Source: Streptococcus pseudopneumoniae
Lineage (GTDB): Bacteria; Bacillota; Bacilli; Lactobacillales; Streptococcaceae
Length of the DNA: 64,000 bases
Assembly: GCF_001073085.1 (NCBI RefSeq)
Contig: NZ_JVFV01000021.1
Coordinates: forward strand, 1-64,000
Direction: 5' to 3'
Shown here: one piece after another, positions 37,014 to 48,361 of the stretch
Layout: every line of letters begins with the position of its first letter
Numbering within the stretch: position 1 is the first letter of the stretch
The notes under the pieces: generated by a model
Told to the model about the DNA's origin: nothing
Databases searched by the model: none
What the model saw: the letters and a program-made list of their open reading frames with translations, nothing else
Position numbers and translations under genes: made by a program

Positions 37014-37649
37014 TTAAAATTCTGCCTCAACTCGATAGATAACCTGACCCTTACTTGAGAATTTTTCTTCATATTCTGTCATGACATTGCCTTCAAAGTC
37101 GCTGGCATGCAAGTCCAACCAAACTCCATTGAGCTTCATGCCGTATTGAGAAAAACTCACTAGGCTATATTCAAATAAGCCACGGTTATCTGTCTTGAAA
37201 TGAATCTCACCGTGTTCAGGCAAGATACGCTTGAAGGTATCCAAGAAACTCTTATAGGTTAGACGACGCTTTTCATGGCGTTTTTTAGGCCACGGATCTG
37301 AAAAGTTTAGGTACAAGCGATCAATCTCACCATCTTCAAAGTAGTCGGTCAAATCAGAACCATCAACCCACAACAACTTAATATTGGGTACAGAGACTTC
37401 CAAAACCTTGTCCAAGGCATAACTCAAAACAGACTTTTGAATATCAATCCCGATATAGTTGATATCAGGGTTTTGCTTGGCCATACCTGACACAAAGGCC
37501 CCCTTACCACTACCAACCTCAACATGGATAGGATTGTCATTTCCAAATAAATCTCGCCATTTACCTTTGGCTTCTAAAGGATTTAAGACAACATACTGAG
37601 GATTAGCCTCTAGTAATTCTGTTGCCCCTTTACGATTTCTAACTCTCAT
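37014..37649 (-). CDS. trmB: tRNA (guanine-N7)-methyltransferase
   Basis: Methylates G46 of tRNA using S-adenosylmethionine. The 211-residue protein has the SAM motif [11 protein letters not shown] near residue 41, [10 protein letters not shown] near 66 and [18 protein letters not shown] near 115, the TrmB signature. It overlaps ccrZ by 4 bases. Confidence 0.96.
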   Translation of the reverse strand: MRVRNRKGATELLEANPQYVVLNPLEAKGKWRDLFGNDNPIHVEVGSGKGAFVSGMAKQNPDINYIGIDIQKSVLSYALDKVLEVSVPNIKLLWVDGSDLTDYFEDGEIDRLYLNFSDPWPKKRHEKRRLTYKSFLDTFKRILPEHGEIHFKTDNRGLFEYSLVSFSQYGMKLNGVWLDLHASDFEGNVMTEYEEKFSSKGQVIYRVEAEF

Positions 37650-38440
37650 CTCTTCTTTCCATACTTGTCACGGAAGATACGCAAGGCATAAATCTCCCGA
37701 TTGACATTTTCTAGATCTTCATTTGTATAATATTTGGCAATCTGGCTCAAGAAGGATAACTGAGCATACCAAAATAGTTTGTTGATGACTGTTTGGTTGT
37801 ATTTGTAACCGTAATAAGTCAACCACTCTTTCCACTGATAGTCTGGAATATAGTGACATAGCATATGCGCCACATCAAACATGCGATCCGTTAAACGAAC
37901 GGAATCCCAATCCACTAAATAAACAAGACCACTCTCTGTCTCAATCCAATTACTATGTCGTACATCTCCATGAACGATCGTTGCATAATCTTCCCTAAAG
38001 TTTGGCAAACTTCCTCGCAAATCCTCTACTACCATTCTTAGATATTGATTGTTCTTCAAGGATTCTGGAGCATCTTTTAACCAAGCCTGAAGCAAGTCAA
38101 AAGGTGTTTCTAAAGAATAGCCCAAACGAGTCAATTGCGTCATCAAAGGACGCGAACGATGCAAGCGGCTCAAAATATTGATAATCTGCTTGCGATTCAT
38201 ATCATAAGGGGTCAAAATTTTACCATTCAACCATTCTTGGGCACACATATCACGCCCATCCGATAAACGGCGAGTCCATAATAATTGAGGAGCGATTTGT
38301 TCCTTGGCTAAACCAGGTAGGATTGGAGATGTGTTCATTTTAATAAAGACGCGCTTCCCATTAGGGTAGCTTCCCATATAAGCTTTTCCGCTTTTCCCAG
38401 GTATAGGGGTCAGCGTTAGCTCAATATCACCCAAGTCCAT
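37646..38440 (-). CDS. ccrZ: Cell-cycle regulator CcrZ (choline/aminoglycoside kinase-like fold)
   Basis: A 264-residue protein of the phosphotransferase family. [11 protein letters not shown] near residue 154 is the catalytic loop and VDWDSV near 172 the metal-binding motif. In pneumococcus the homologue encoded beside trmB is CcrZ, which localises at midcell with FtsZ and triggers DnaA-dependent replication initiation; its substrate is thought to be a nucleoside/ribose-type molecule. Assignment rests on the trmB neighbourhood and the kinase motifs. Confidence 0.88.
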   Translation of the reverse strand: MDLGDIELTLTPIPGKSGKAYMGSYPNGKRVFIKMNTSPILPGLAKEQIAPQLLWTRRLSDGRDMCAQEWLNGKILTPYDMNRKQIINILSRLHRSRPLMTQLTRLGYSLETPFDLLQAWLKDAPESLKNNQYLRMVVEDLRGSLPNFREDYATIVHGDVRHSNWIETESGLVYLVDWDSVRLTDRMFDVAHMLCHYIPDYQWKEWLTYYGYKYNQTVINKLFWYAQLSFLSQIAKYYTNEDLENVNREIYALRIFRDKYGKKR

Positions 38441-38487
38441 TTCTTTCCTCCGTATAAAGTTTCCTTACTATTCTACTAGTTTTTAGG

Positions 38488-39537
38488 CTATTCGTCAACC
38501 AGTCTTTTAAGTTGGTAAGGTAAATAAAGAAATTGTAAAACGAAACTAACTCCAACAAGAGCTAAAAGGGCTAATTTTTCTTGGAGGGTAATCAACCCAA
38601 CTACCAGCTGAACCAATAAAACAAAACCAGTCAATCCTCGGACAACTGCCTGTAACCCTTTTTCCTTTTGCCCCTTGTCTAGCGGGAAAAGTTGGGTCAA
38701 ATATTGGTAGTCAAAGGCATGATAGAGGGCCAGCAACTGAAAGAGCAAGAGATAGTTAAATAAAACTACCACTGCTGCGGCTATCCAAGCTTGCTCGATA
38801 AAGATCAAAGCCAGCAAAGATAGAAAGAGGAGGCGAAGACTGAGGGCAAAAAGATCTCCATTTCGCAGATAAGAACGAAGATAGAGGTTCTGCCAAATCT
38901 TGCTCGGCACCTTCTGAACTGCTTTTAGGATAACATCTAGATAAGCTCGTCTCTTGACACTGTTTGAAATTCCCTTGACTTGGGTAAAGAGGGCAAAAAA
39001 ACGGAGTAAAAACTGCTTGCGTTTACTTTCTTGGGCAATCACATAGTCCCAGTCAAGATGATTTACTCTAAAAAACTTGCCAGCTTTTTTCTGAAACAGG
39101 AAATATTTCCCGACTCCCAACAGAAGAACATAGACCCCAAAAACTCCTAAGCCTAAGCCCATGGCTAAAAATAAAGGAGCAAAAAAGAGCAAAAAGAGAG
39201 TCTGTACACTAACCCAAAAGATGAAGGAAACTAGACTTTGCTTCTGGATATGTTCTCTTACTTCTTCTTCAGCTACTAAGAGAAAGAGCTTATCAGGCGA
39301 TTCCACATAAGTCGCGATTCCACCCCAAAGCAAGAGTAAAACAGAGACAATCCCAATTAAACCTAGGATCGGTAAATGATTTTCAGGAAAATGCTGGAGC
39401 AGTTGACTATACTGATAGGCTAGAAAACCTATTAAGACCAGTAAAAACAAGACAAAGTGGTCATTGAGCACATAACGCAGATAACCGACACACTCTTTAC
39501 GAAAAGCCTGCTTTCGCTTTAGAAACAAGTCTTTCAT
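38488..39537 (-). CDS. ecsB: ABC transporter permease, EcsB-like
   Basis: A 349-residue membrane protein with about eight hydrophobic segments arranged in pairs (for example near 32-50, 57-75, 105-140, 215-265 and 300-340). It overlaps the ATPase gene by 4 bases. The pair with an adjacent HIT gene matches the Ecs transporter of Firmicutes, implicated in secretion/intramembrane proteolysis in Bacillus. Substrate unknown here. Confidence 0.85.
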   Translation of the reverse strand: MKDLFLKRKQAFRKECVGYLRYVLNDHFVLFLLVLIGFLAYQYSQLLQHFPENHLPILGLIGIVSVLLLLWGGIATYVESPDKLFLLVAEEEVREHIQKQSLVSFIFWVSVQTLFLLFFAPLFLAMGLGLGVFGVYVLLLGVGKYFLFQKKAGKFFRVNHLDWDYVIAQESKRKQFLLRFFALFTQVKGISNSVKRRAYLDVILKAVQKVPSKIWQNLYLRSYLRNGDLFALSLRLLFLSLLALIFIEQAWIAAAVVVLFNYLLLFQLLALYHAFDYQYLTQLFPLDKGQKEKGLQAVVRGLTGFVLLVQLVVGLITLQEKLALLALVGVSFVLQFLYLPYQLKRLVDE

Positions 39538-40265
39538 CGGTCCTCCTCTTTGGTCAAAGCCAAATAGATATCATTGAGACTTGCTTCCGGCATGGCAAAG
39601 GCTTGTCTCAGCTCTTCAAGATTCCCTTTAGCTCTCACTTGACCTTTGTGGAGAATGACAAAAGAGTCACACATTTTTTCAGCAGAGTCAAGAACGTGGG
39701 TACTCATGAGGATAGACTTGCCTTTTTTCTTTTCAAGCTCCAAAAGCTGAATCAAGTCCGAAATTGCCAGGGGATCAAGACCAAGGAAAGGTTCATCGAC
39801 AATAAAGAGACTCGGATCCACAACAAAGGCACAGATAATCATGACCTTCTGCTTCATCCCTTTCGAAAAATGAACAGGAAACCAATCTAACTTCTGATCC
39901 AAACGGAACATTTTTAAAAGCGGTTCTACACGTTCAAAAGCTAGTTTTTGCTCAATACCATAGGCCATGGCAACCGTCTCGATATGTTCTCTGAGAGTCA
40001 ATTCCTCGTACAAACTAGGAGTTTCAGGAATGTAACCAATCTGTTGACGATATTCACGAGGATTGGCACCTAAGGTTAGCCCGTCAATGTTTATTTCTCC
40101 ACTATAAGGTGTCAAAAGTCCAATAATTTCATTGATGGTCGTTGATTTTCCAGCACCATTGAGACCAATCAAACCGACCAACTGTCCACTCTCGACTGTA
40201 AAGGACACATCTTTCAAGACAGGAACATGAACATAGCCCCCAGTCAGGTTTTTAATTTCTAACAT
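39534..40265 (-). CDS. ecsA: ABC transporter ATP-binding protein, EcsA-like
   Basis: A 243-residue ATPase with Walker A GLNGAGKSTT near residue 34, signature HFSKGMKQKVMI near 134 and Walker B LFIVDEPFLGLDP near 152. The signature motif reads FSKGMKQ in place of LSGGQ, as usual for EcsA/YhaQ-type proteins. First of two genes, diverging from the HIT gene. Confidence 0.9.
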   Translation of the reverse strand: MLEIKNLTGGYVHVPVLKDVSFTVESGQLVGLIGLNGAGKSTTINEIIGLLTPYSGEINIDGLTLGANPREYRQQIGYIPETPSLYEELTLREHIETVAMAYGIEQKLAFERVEPLLKMFRLDQKLDWFPVHFSKGMKQKVMIICAFVVDPSLFIVDEPFLGLDPLAISDLIQLLELEKKKGKSILMSTHVLDSAEKMCDSFVILHKGQVRAKGNLEELRQAFAMPEASLNDIYLALTKEEDR

Positions 40266-40279
40266 ATTTTCTCCAAATC

Positions 40280-40288
40280 TGGTATAAT
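40280..40288 (+). promoter_or_regulatory. HIT gene promoter, extended -10
   Basis: TGGTATAAT is an extended -10 element with no good -35 upstream. It lies 45 bases before the HIT gene. A TATAAT on the opposite strand (40297-40302) may serve ecsA but has no recognisable -35. Confidence 0.5.
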
Positions 40289-40332
40289 GTAGCTATATTA
40301 TATCAAAATTCAATACAGTAGAGGTAGATTTT

Positions 40333-40743
40333 ATGTCAGATTGCATTTTTTGTAAAATTATCGCAGGAGAGATTCCCGCATCAAAGGTTTACGAAGATGA
40401 TCAAGTTCTTGCCTTCCTTGATATCTCACAAGTAACACCTGGTCACACCTTGGTCGTACCAAAAGAACACTACCGCAATCTTTTAGAAATGGATGCTGCA
40501 AGTGCTAGCCAACTGTTCGCCCAAGTACCCAAGGTTGCTCAAAAAGTCATGAAAGCTACCAAAGCTGAAGGTATGAATATCATCGCCAACTGCGAAGAAG
40601 TTGCTGGACAAACCGTTTTCCATACCCATGTCCACCTTGTCCCTCGCTATAGTGCAGATGACGACCTCAAAATTGACTTTGTCGCACATGAACCAGACTT
40701 CGGCAAACTTGCCCAAGTCGCTGAAACGATCAAAAACGCTTAA
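40333..40743 (+). CDS. HIT family nucleotide hydrolase
   Basis: A 136-residue histidine-triad protein, CDCIFCKII-like start (SDCIFCKIIAGEIPASKVYE) with zinc-type cysteines, and the active site HTHVHLVPR near residue 98. Typical substrates are AMP-lysine or similar phosphoramidates. Diverges from ecsAB, the usual genomic partner of this Hit protein. Confidence 0.93.
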   Translation: MSDCIFCKIIAGEIPASKVYEDDQVLAFLDISQVTPGHTLVVPKEHYRNLLEMDAASASQLFAQVPKVAQKVMKATKAEGMNIIANCEEVAGQTVFHTHVHLVPRYSADDDLKIDFVAHEPDFGKLAQVAETIKNA

Positions 40744-40752
40744 GGAGTCACT

Positions 40753-41040
40753 ATGAAACTATCAAATTTACTACTTTTTGCAGGCTCTGCAGTCGGTTCA
40801 TACCTCCTCGTTAAGAATCGCCAAGCTATCACTGAAGAAGTTCTAGATACTACTGATCGTGTTGAAGCCATTAAGGATGACTTGGATATCATCCAAGATA
40901 GCCTGCAAATTATCGACCAACAAAAAGAACTCATCAAGGAATATCAAAAAGATTTGACCTATAAGTTTAAAGTCTTTGAAAAAGACCTTCAAGCAAGACT
41001 TAGTGTGATAAAAGAATTACAAGAAACTGAAGAAAACTAA
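40753..41040 (+). CDS. Small membrane-anchored coiled-coil protein
   Basis: A 95-residue protein with one N-terminal hydrophobic helix (about residues 4-19) followed by a long heptad-like helix rich in Glu, Asp and Lys. It looks like an inner-membrane-tethered coiled coil, somewhat like YtxH proteins. Nine bases after the HIT gene, probably co-transcribed. Function unknown. Confidence 0.8.
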   Translation: MKLSNLLLFAGSAVGSYLLVKNRQAITEEVLDTTDRVEAIKDDLDIIQDSLQIIDQQKELIKEYQKDLTYKFKVFEKDLQARLSVIKELQETEEN

Positions 41041-41125
41041 GGAGAGGAAAACTCCAACTTTCCTTATATCCCCTTTAAATCCATTTTGGGTCAGCAGATC
41101 CTAATAGACCAGGGAGGGCATGAAA

Positions 41126-41779
41126 ATGAAACAGTTTTTTAAAGTTTTGACGCGGATCATCCTGATTATTTGTGGTGGCCTCTGCCTTCTTGTAGCCCTA
41201 GCATTTCTAATACTGGCCAATCTGTTCAAGGCCTCACCGAGTGACATCAAAAAAGGAAATGAAGCCTTAAAACAAATCTTTATCTCCCTTGACCTGCCTC
41301 CTGAAAAAGTAGAATCAAATGGAAGCTATCAATTCGAGGGTGGAGGCTTAGATTTTTATGTGACTTTCTCTGATGATGTTGTCATTAGCCACCCAGTCCT
41401 AAAAGAAAGTCCTAACCTGACTAAAAATCGACTCAAAGTCTATGTCCTAAACACAGGAGATATTTCCTACCATTCAGTAGAGGACAACTTATTCAATCAT
41501 GGTTTATTCCAATTTTTAGAGGAGGAGAGCAGGAAGTATTTCCAAGAAATCGGAAAAAAATCAAATCCTTCTTTCTTTATTCTCTCTTGGCAGGATTCGG
41601 AAAGCCTGAAAAAGGGAATCGCATTCTATGAAAAAGCTTTGACCTTGGTGGATATTCAGGATAATTCGGCAATTAAGCACATTGATACCGTCACCGTGAA
41701 ACCTGGCAAGGAAGCGGAATTCAAGCAACTCATCCAGGAGATGGATGAGGCTGGCTTACTCACTCAAAAATATCAATAA
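41126..41779 (+). CDS. Hypothetical membrane-anchored protein
   Basis: A 217-residue protein with a single N-terminal transmembrane helix (about residues 8-32) and a soluble domain that I do not recognise. The start is the second of two ATGs, 8 bases after GGAGG; the first ATG is too close to that site. The soluble part has no conserved catalytic motif visible. Convergent with dnaJ across a terminator. Confidence 0.75.
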   Translation: MKQFFKVLTRIILIICGGLCLLVALAFLILANLFKASPSDIKKGNEALKQIFISLDLPPEKVESNGSYQFEGGGLDFYVTFSDDVVISHPVLKESPNLTKNRLKVYVLNTGDISYHSVEDNLFNHGLFQFLEEESRKYFQEIGKKSNPSFFILSWQDSESLKKGIAFYEKALTLVDIQDNSAIKHIDTVTVKPGKEAEFKQLIQEMDEAGLLTQKYQ

Positions 41780-41831
41780 CAGACCAGTCTGAAAATGATT
41801 CCTCCCATGCTAAAATCCTAAAGATTACACG

Positions 41832-41855
41832 AAAAAGAGCCCGAAGGCTCTTTTT
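41832..41855. terminator. Bidirectional terminator between the 217-residue protein and dnaJ
   Basis: AAAAAGAGCC and GGCTCTTTTT form a perfect 10-bp stem with a CGAA/TTCG tetraloop and A/T tracts on both sides. Confidence 0.85.
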
Positions 41856-41865
41856 ACTTTATGCT

Positions 41866-43002
41866 TTATTCTCCTTCAAAGGCATCCTTAATATGGTCAA
41901 AGAAGCCTTTTTTCTTTGGATTTACTTTCAAATCACCTGCAGCTGCGAATTCTTTCAAGGCTGCTTTTTGGCGGTCATTCAAACCTGTTGGGGTAACAAC
42001 ATTGACAGTAACATATTGGTCACCCAGGGCACCACCACGAAGGCTAGGCGCACCTTTACCACGTAGGCGGAATCGTTTACCAGTCTGAGTTCCTTCTGGA
42101 ATGACTAATTCTACATCACCATGAACTGTAGGGATGTCTACTGTATCACCAAGTGCTGCTTGAACAAAATTGAGGTTCAAATTGTAGAAGATAGTAGTTC
42201 CTTCACGTTCAAACTTATCACTAGCTTCAACTGAAACCACCACGTACAAGTCACCATAAGGACCACCATTAAAGCCAGCTTCACCTTGACCAGCTAGGCG
42301 GATTTGTTGACCTGTTTCCACACCAGCAGGGATTTTTACGTGTACGCTATGGGCTTGTTTTTCATGACCAGTTCCATGACAGGTTGTACATGGATCTTTG
42401 ATTTCTTGACCACGGCCATGACAAACATCACAGGTTACTTGGCGACGCATCATACCGAGCGGTGTTTGGGTATCAACATTGATCACACCTGAACCATGAC
42501 AGCGTCCACAAGTAACTGGACTTGTTCCAGGTTTAGCACCAGACCCATTACAAGTACGACAGCTTGCTTCACGATTGTATTTGACTTCCTTTTCTGTACC
42601 AAAAATAGCTTCTTCAAAAGTCAAATGAACGCGATACTGGAGGTCGTCACCTTGACGAGGGGCGTTTGGATTACGTGATGCACCGCCACCACCAAAGAAA
42701 CTTGAGAAAATATCCTCAAATCCACCAAAGCCACCTGCTCCATCGAAGCCACCGAAACCACCTGCTCCACCAAAACCACCATTGGCACCAGCAGCACCAT
42801 ATTGGTCATAGGCCGCACGTTTCTGTTCATCGCTCAAAGTTTCATAAGCTTCTTGAACTTCCTTGTACTTGTCCTCAGCTCCAGGATCCTTGTTGATATC
42901 TGGATGATATTTTTTAGATAATTTCCGATAGGCTTTCTTGATCTCATCTTGAGATGCATTTTTAGAAACGCCCAAACGGTCGTAAAATTCAGTATTGTTC
43001 AT
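41866..43002 (-). CDS. dnaJ: Chaperone DnaJ
   Basis: Hsp40 partner of DnaK, 378 residues. The J domain holds HPD near residue 33. A Gly/Phe-rich region follows (about 75-110), then a zinc domain with four CxxCxGxG repeats ([32 protein letters not shown], about residues 147-210). It is separated from dnaK by a DJ-1/PfpI gene and has a 265-base upstream region of its own. Confidence 0.97.
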   Translation of the reverse strand: MNNTEFYDRLGVSKNASQDEIKKAYRKLSKKYHPDINKDPGAEDKYKEVQEAYETLSDEQKRAAYDQYGAAGANGGFGGAGGFGGFDGAGGFGGFEDIFSSFFGGGGASRNPNAPRQGDDLQYRVHLTFEEAIFGTEKEVKYNREASCRTCNGSGAKPGTSPVTCGRCHGSGVINVDTQTPLGMMRRQVTCDVCHGRGQEIKDPCTTCHGTGHEKQAHSVHVKIPAGVETGQQIRLAGQGEAGFNGGPYGDLYVVVSVEASDKFEREGTTIFYNLNLNFVQAALGDTVDIPTVHGDVELVIPEGTQTGKRFRLRGKGAPSLRGGALGDQYVTVNVVTPTGLNDRQKAALKEFAAAGDLKVNPKKKGFFDHIKDAFEGE

Positions 43003-43267
43003 ACAAGATACTAAGAGCGAACAGAAAGCGACTGAAATTTAGGAAACCGACAAGAAATCCTGATTTCTTAGGAGGTTTATCTAATTTCCAAGCTTTCCGC
43101 TCGAGTTCAATTCCCCGAACGCTCTTTGTTCCTTTCTATTGATGTTGTGAATCAAACCACGAATTCAGTCGGGTTCAATTCCTTTCTTTCATATTGAATT
43201 AGAAACTTTGGAACCCGTGTTCAGTTGCGAACACCTTTGTTCCTTTCTATAATTTATAAGTAAATCT
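43003..43267 (-). other. dnaJ upstream region with degenerate tandem units
   Basis: No gene is seen. On the plus strand a unit of the form GTTCARTT-n-CGAAC-n-CTTTGTTCCTTTCTAT occurs at about 43104-43139 and 43219-43250, with a shorter related copy at 43172-43190 (GGGTTCAATTCCTTTCTTTC). A hairpin AAGAAATC/GATTTCTT lies at 43052-43069. On the minus strand each unit reads AGAAAGGAAC, resembling a ribosome site without a following frame. Confidence 0.5.
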
Positions 43268-43900
43268 TTAGAGGGTGTTTTCTATACTTTGCTTCACTTG
43301 ATCAAACTCTTCATCTGATAGAGTAAATATCAAATCCTCTTCCGAGTAATCCTTTTGTTCCTTAAAATAGTTATCCGTATTCTCTGCCAACCCTAAACTT
43401 AGAATCACTTTCCTTGCAAACTCATGATGCGCAAAACCAATAGCCGTAATGATCTGCTTATCTTGCACAAGCACTTTAGGTTGGAAATTTTCACGTGGAA
43501 GAAATTCAAAATAGTCAAAGAAGTTTTGCCAAATTCCACCTGTAAATTTCGTGTTCTTCAACAAGCCTGCTTTCGCCAATAAAAGAGGCGCTGAAGAAAT
43601 GGCGGCAATGAGGATATCTTGCTCACCAAGGTTCCTCAAGAACGAAATCAATTTCTCATCCTGTAGGGCAGGGCCTATGTTTACCATTCCTGGCAAAATC
43701 ACACAAGAATACTCTTCTATACGGATCTGATCTAGTGTTTTGGTCGGTTGACAGGGCAAACCATCCTCAGAGACCACCATCGAATGATCTGAAGCGACAT
43801 AATCAATCGTGACGTCAAAAGACAGAGCTAAAGTACTTGTTAAAGCGGTTATCTCATAAAGAGAAAAATTAGGATAAATGATACAAAGTACTTTTTTCAT
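43268..43900 (-). CDS. DJ-1/PfpI family protein with Ser at the nucleophile position
   Basis: A 210-residue protein of the DJ-1/PfpI/ThiJ fold, starting MKKVLCIIYPNFSLYE. The nucleophile elbow, normally AAICxxP, reads AAISSAP near residue 105, so the family cysteine is replaced by serine. The conserved Glu near residue 15 is present. It sits between dnaK and dnaJ, so it may be co-expressed with the chaperones. I start at MKKVL, 9 bases after GAGG; an ATG three codons upstream abuts the ribosome site. A glyoxalase/deglycase activity should not be assumed. Confidence 0.83.
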   Translation of the reverse strand: MKKVLCIIYPNFSLYEITALTSTLALSFDVTIDYVASDHSMVVSEDGLPCQPTKTLDQIRIEEYSCVILPGMVNIGPALQDEKLISFLRNLGEQDILIAAISSAPLLLAKAGLLKNTKFTGGIWQNFFDYFEFLPRENFQPKVLVQDKQIITAIGFAHHEFARKVILSLGLAENTDNYFKEQKDYSEEDLIFTLSDEEFDQVKQSIENTL

Positions 43901-43928
43901 ACGCAACATCCTCTATTTTACCGAAAAA

Positions 43929-45976
<2,048 letters not shown>

Positions 45977-46012
45977 TTATTTATTCTCTTTTTTCTTTTT
46001 GATATTTTCCTT

Positions 46013-46029
46013 GCAAGCCTCCGGCTTGC
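46013..46029. other. Hairpin between grpE and dnaK
   Basis: GCAAGCC and GGCTTGC form a 7-bp GC-rich stem with a 3-base loop and no T-run. It is more likely an RNA processing or stability element than a terminator. Confidence 0.5.
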
Positions 46030-46089
46030 TTCTTATCTTTCTTTCATAGTTTATTGTCGTTTCGGACAAGATTTTTCAAGTTTTCTAGC

Positions 46090-46605
46090 CTAATTGTAGA
46101 CAACTACCATAGCCGGTCTTAGGATGCGGTCATGGAGTTTGTAGCCTTTTTGGAAGACTTGTGCGATGGTGTCTGCTGGATGTTCGTCATCTGCTGGGAC
46201 TGTTTGAATGGCCATATGGTAGTTATGGTCAAATTCTCCATCCGCTGGAATTTCTTCAATTCCCTCTTCTTTTAGAGCATGTACCAAACTTTCTTGCACC
46301 ATTTCCAAACCCTTCTTCACATCATCTGTCAAACCTTCAACGGCAAGGGCACGCTCTAAGTTATCTAGTGATGGTAAGATTGCTTTTGCCAAATCTTGGC
46401 TGCGATAGCGTTGCAAGAGTTGACGTTCTTCATTGGCACGGCGCTGAATATTTTGCATCTCTGCATGAGCTCGAAGATATTTGTTTTCAAATTCTTCGGC
46501 ACGTTCATTTGCCAAGTCCAGTTCAGACTTCTCAGGAGTTGTTTCTTCAGCTGTTTCCACAACTTCCTCTTCTTTTACTTCTTCATTTTTAATATCTTGG
46601 GCCAT
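46090..46605 (-). CDS. grpE: Nucleotide exchange factor GrpE
   Basis: Releases ADP from DnaK. A 171-residue protein with an acidic N-terminus (about 1-35), a long dimerising helix ([20 protein letters not shown] near 38) and the C-terminal beta domain ending [10 protein letters not shown] start at MAQDIK, where AAAGGAGG lies 6 bases upstream; the longer frame has no ribosome site and would begin in the hrcA end. Confidence 0.95.
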   Translation of the reverse strand: MAQDIKNEEVKEEEVVETAEETTPEKSELDLANERAEEFENKYLRAHAEMQNIQRRANEERQLLQRYRSQDLAKAILPSLDNLERALAVEGLTDDVKKGLEMVQESLVHALKEEGIEEIPADGEFDHNYHMAIQTVPADDEHPADTIAQVFQKGYKLHDRILRPAMVVVYN

Positions 46606-46631
46606 TTTCGCCTCCTTTAATGATTTCAATC

Positions 46632-47666
46632 TTAATTCACTTCATAGTGATTGCTGCTGAGATAGCGGTAAAAATCCGTCAACTTCATAGTCAAAACTCG
46701 ATTGACAACATTAAGTTGATTAACCAATTGTTGATAATCCAGATTAACCGGACCTATAATCGCAAGAATTCCAAATCCACGATAGGGAATCAGGAACTTA
46801 CTGCTAATCACTGCTAGATCAGCAAGGCAAGATTCTTGGCTATCCGCAACTCGGACACTCTGCATCTGGTCGCCAATCAGATTCTCTCGAATTTCCAAAG
46901 CTACCTTTTGTGGCTGATCAAAAAACTGATAAGCTGCTAGATTTGCGAAATTCAAAAGATTGACTTTGCCAGAAACCACGATATTTTCATTGAACATTTC
47001 TTTGAAGATATGCTCAACGAGATCCATAACGTTATCCGTTGTTGTAAAGTAACGTTGGATAATCTGCGGAATCTCTGTCCGAATCTTGTAGTGAATATCC
47101 AAAACAGTCTGATCCAGGAAACGTTCTTGAATCATGGTCTTGAGGCGGTTTAAATCCTCCTGCAAGAAATTTCTCGGAATCAAAAACTGACTGGTAACTG
47201 TTCTAGATTCATCAAGCGTAAAAACAGCAAGAGCTGTATGTTGCCCGAGTACAACAATATCAAAAGCTGTTAGCTTCTGCCTACTTGGTTCTACATCCAA
47301 CGCTACAACCGTACAACCACTCAAGTCTGACAAAATTTTCGTTGCCTCTTGAAGAATATCCTCAAGTTTGAAGAATTCCTGATCAAAGGCTTTTACAATC
47401 TCATAAACTTGATTTTCAGCTAAACGGTCAAAGGATAGGGAGTGTTTGACATAGTATTGAAATCCAGCCACACTCGGCATCCGACCACTGGAAGTATGAG
47501 CCTTTTCAAGCAAACCTTGCTTTTCTAGAGCTGCCATATCATTTCGAATGGTAGCACTACTTGAGTTGATAGACTCTTGCAAGGCTTTGGATCCAACAGG
47601 TTCGTGCGTTTTGGTAAAGATGTCAATAATCAGATTTAAAATATTCTGCTGACGTTCCGTAACCAT
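46632..47666 (-). CDS. hrcA: Heat-inducible transcription repressor HrcA
   Basis: Binds CIRCE elements and represses the hrcA-grpE-dnaK and groE operons; its folding depends on GroEL. The 344-residue form starts [15 protein letters not shown] with GAGGAG 7 bases upstream. The N-terminal winged helix includes [20 protein letters not shown] near residue 40. First gene of the dnaK operon with CIRCE elements on both sides of its promoter. Confidence 0.96.
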   Translation of the reverse strand: MVTERQQNILNLIIDIFTKTHEPVGSKALQESINSSSATIRNDMAALEKQGLLEKAHTSSGRMPSVAGFQYYVKHSLSFDRLAENQVYEIVKAFDQEFFKLEDILQEATKILSDLSGCTVVALDVEPSRQKLTAFDIVVLGQHTALAVFTLDESRTVTSQFLIPRNFLQEDLNRLKTMIQERFLDQTVLDIHYKIRTEIPQIIQRYFTTTDNVMDLVEHIFKEMFNENIVVSGKVNLLNFANLAAYQFFDQPQKVALEIRENLIGDQMQSVRVADSQESCLADLAVISSKFLIPYRGFGILAIIGPVNLDYQQLVNQLNVVNRVLTMKLTDFYRYLSSNHYEVN

Positions 47667-47694
47667 CTCGTCACTCCTCTCTGATAGATCTCTT

Positions 47695-47721
47695 TTAGCA
47701 CTCGACACATCCAAGTGCTAA
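47695..47721. promoter_or_regulatory. CIRCE element, promoter-proximal
   Basis: TTAGCACTC-N9-AAGTGCTAA, one mismatch from the consensus inverted repeat. It lies between the promoter and hrcA. Confidence 0.92.
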
Positions 47722-47732
47722 CTTATGATTCT

Positions 47733-47760
47733 ATTATACACCCTTAGAAAAGAATGTCAA
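47733..47760 (-). promoter_or_regulatory. hrcA operon promoter
   Basis: Perfect TTGACA (47755-47760), 16 bases, perfect TATAAT (47733-47738) on the minus strand, with a CIRCE on each side. Confidence 0.9.
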
Positions 47761-47776
47761 GACAAAAACTCAAAAA

Positions 47777-47803
47777 TTAGCACTCTTTTACCAAGAGTGC
47801 TAA
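47777..47803. promoter_or_regulatory. CIRCE element, promoter-distal
   Basis: Perfect TTAGCACTC-N9-GAGTGCTAA located upstream of the -35 element. HrcA bound at both sites would enclose the promoter. Confidence 0.92.
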
Positions 47804-47827
47804 AAATCGGTCTGAGGACCTAGAAAA

Positions 47828-48340
47828 TCATCCTACATTCTCAAGATATTTCTTTTTAAGTCTGTAAAAACTATAGATTAGATAAGTAATCATGAGGGCA
47901 TATAGGGCGAAAATAAGGAAGAAAGATTGAGAGAGACTTTCTCGAAACAAGCTCATACAAATAACTAGACCGCCAGAGATAGAAACTGTAGATGTACGAA
48001 GTCTAGATTTCAAATCAGCCCATTGAAAACGATTGTCCATGAAAGATTGATCATTTAAATCTACATCACAAGTTGCTTTTCGAAAAACCGTATAAGAACA
48101 ATTTTCCACAAATTCCCATCCTCTGTCCTTAATACTTTGTAAATCTACCTCATTTTTTCTAAGGTAGCTAGTATTCCACAGACGGTAAATCACATCATCT
48201 GGTCGGCATGGTTCAAAATAGAAAAAGCCAAAACGATTCGATTTAAATTTCCAACCTTTCAAATGCATCTCATGCAAATAATCTTCCACCTTATCCAAAT
48301 CAAAAATGGTAAACATTCGAAATTGTACTTTGCTATTCAT
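47828..48340 (-). CDS. DUF2812 membrane protein, second copy
   Basis: A 170-residue protein of the DUF2812 type. The N-terminal half has the family pattern MFTIFDLDKVEDYLHEMHLKG-like (start FTIFDLDKVEDYLHEMH near residue 10) and two transmembrane helices lie near 125-160. It is a diverged paralogue of the neighbouring gene (48362-48940); both share the 'DL/DY-x-EMH-x-GWK' pattern and the WELF/W-E-F-x-Y block near residue 80. Function unknown. Confidence 0.8.
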   Translation of the reverse strand: MNSKVQFRMFTIFDLDKVEDYLHEMHLKGWKFKSNRFGFFYFEPCRPDDVIYRLWNTSYLRKNEVDLQSIKDRGWEFVENCSYTVFRKATCDVDLNDQSFMDNRFQWADLKSRLRTSTVSISGGLVICMSLFRESLSQSFFLIFALYALMITYLIYSFYRLKKKYLENVG

Positions 48341-48361
48341 TGTCTAACCTCCAAAATGGTT

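Noticed and set aside
43268-43900. Calling the DJ-1/PfpI protein a protease or glyoxalase
   Set aside because: The nucleophile cysteine is absent, so family-level activity cannot be assumed.
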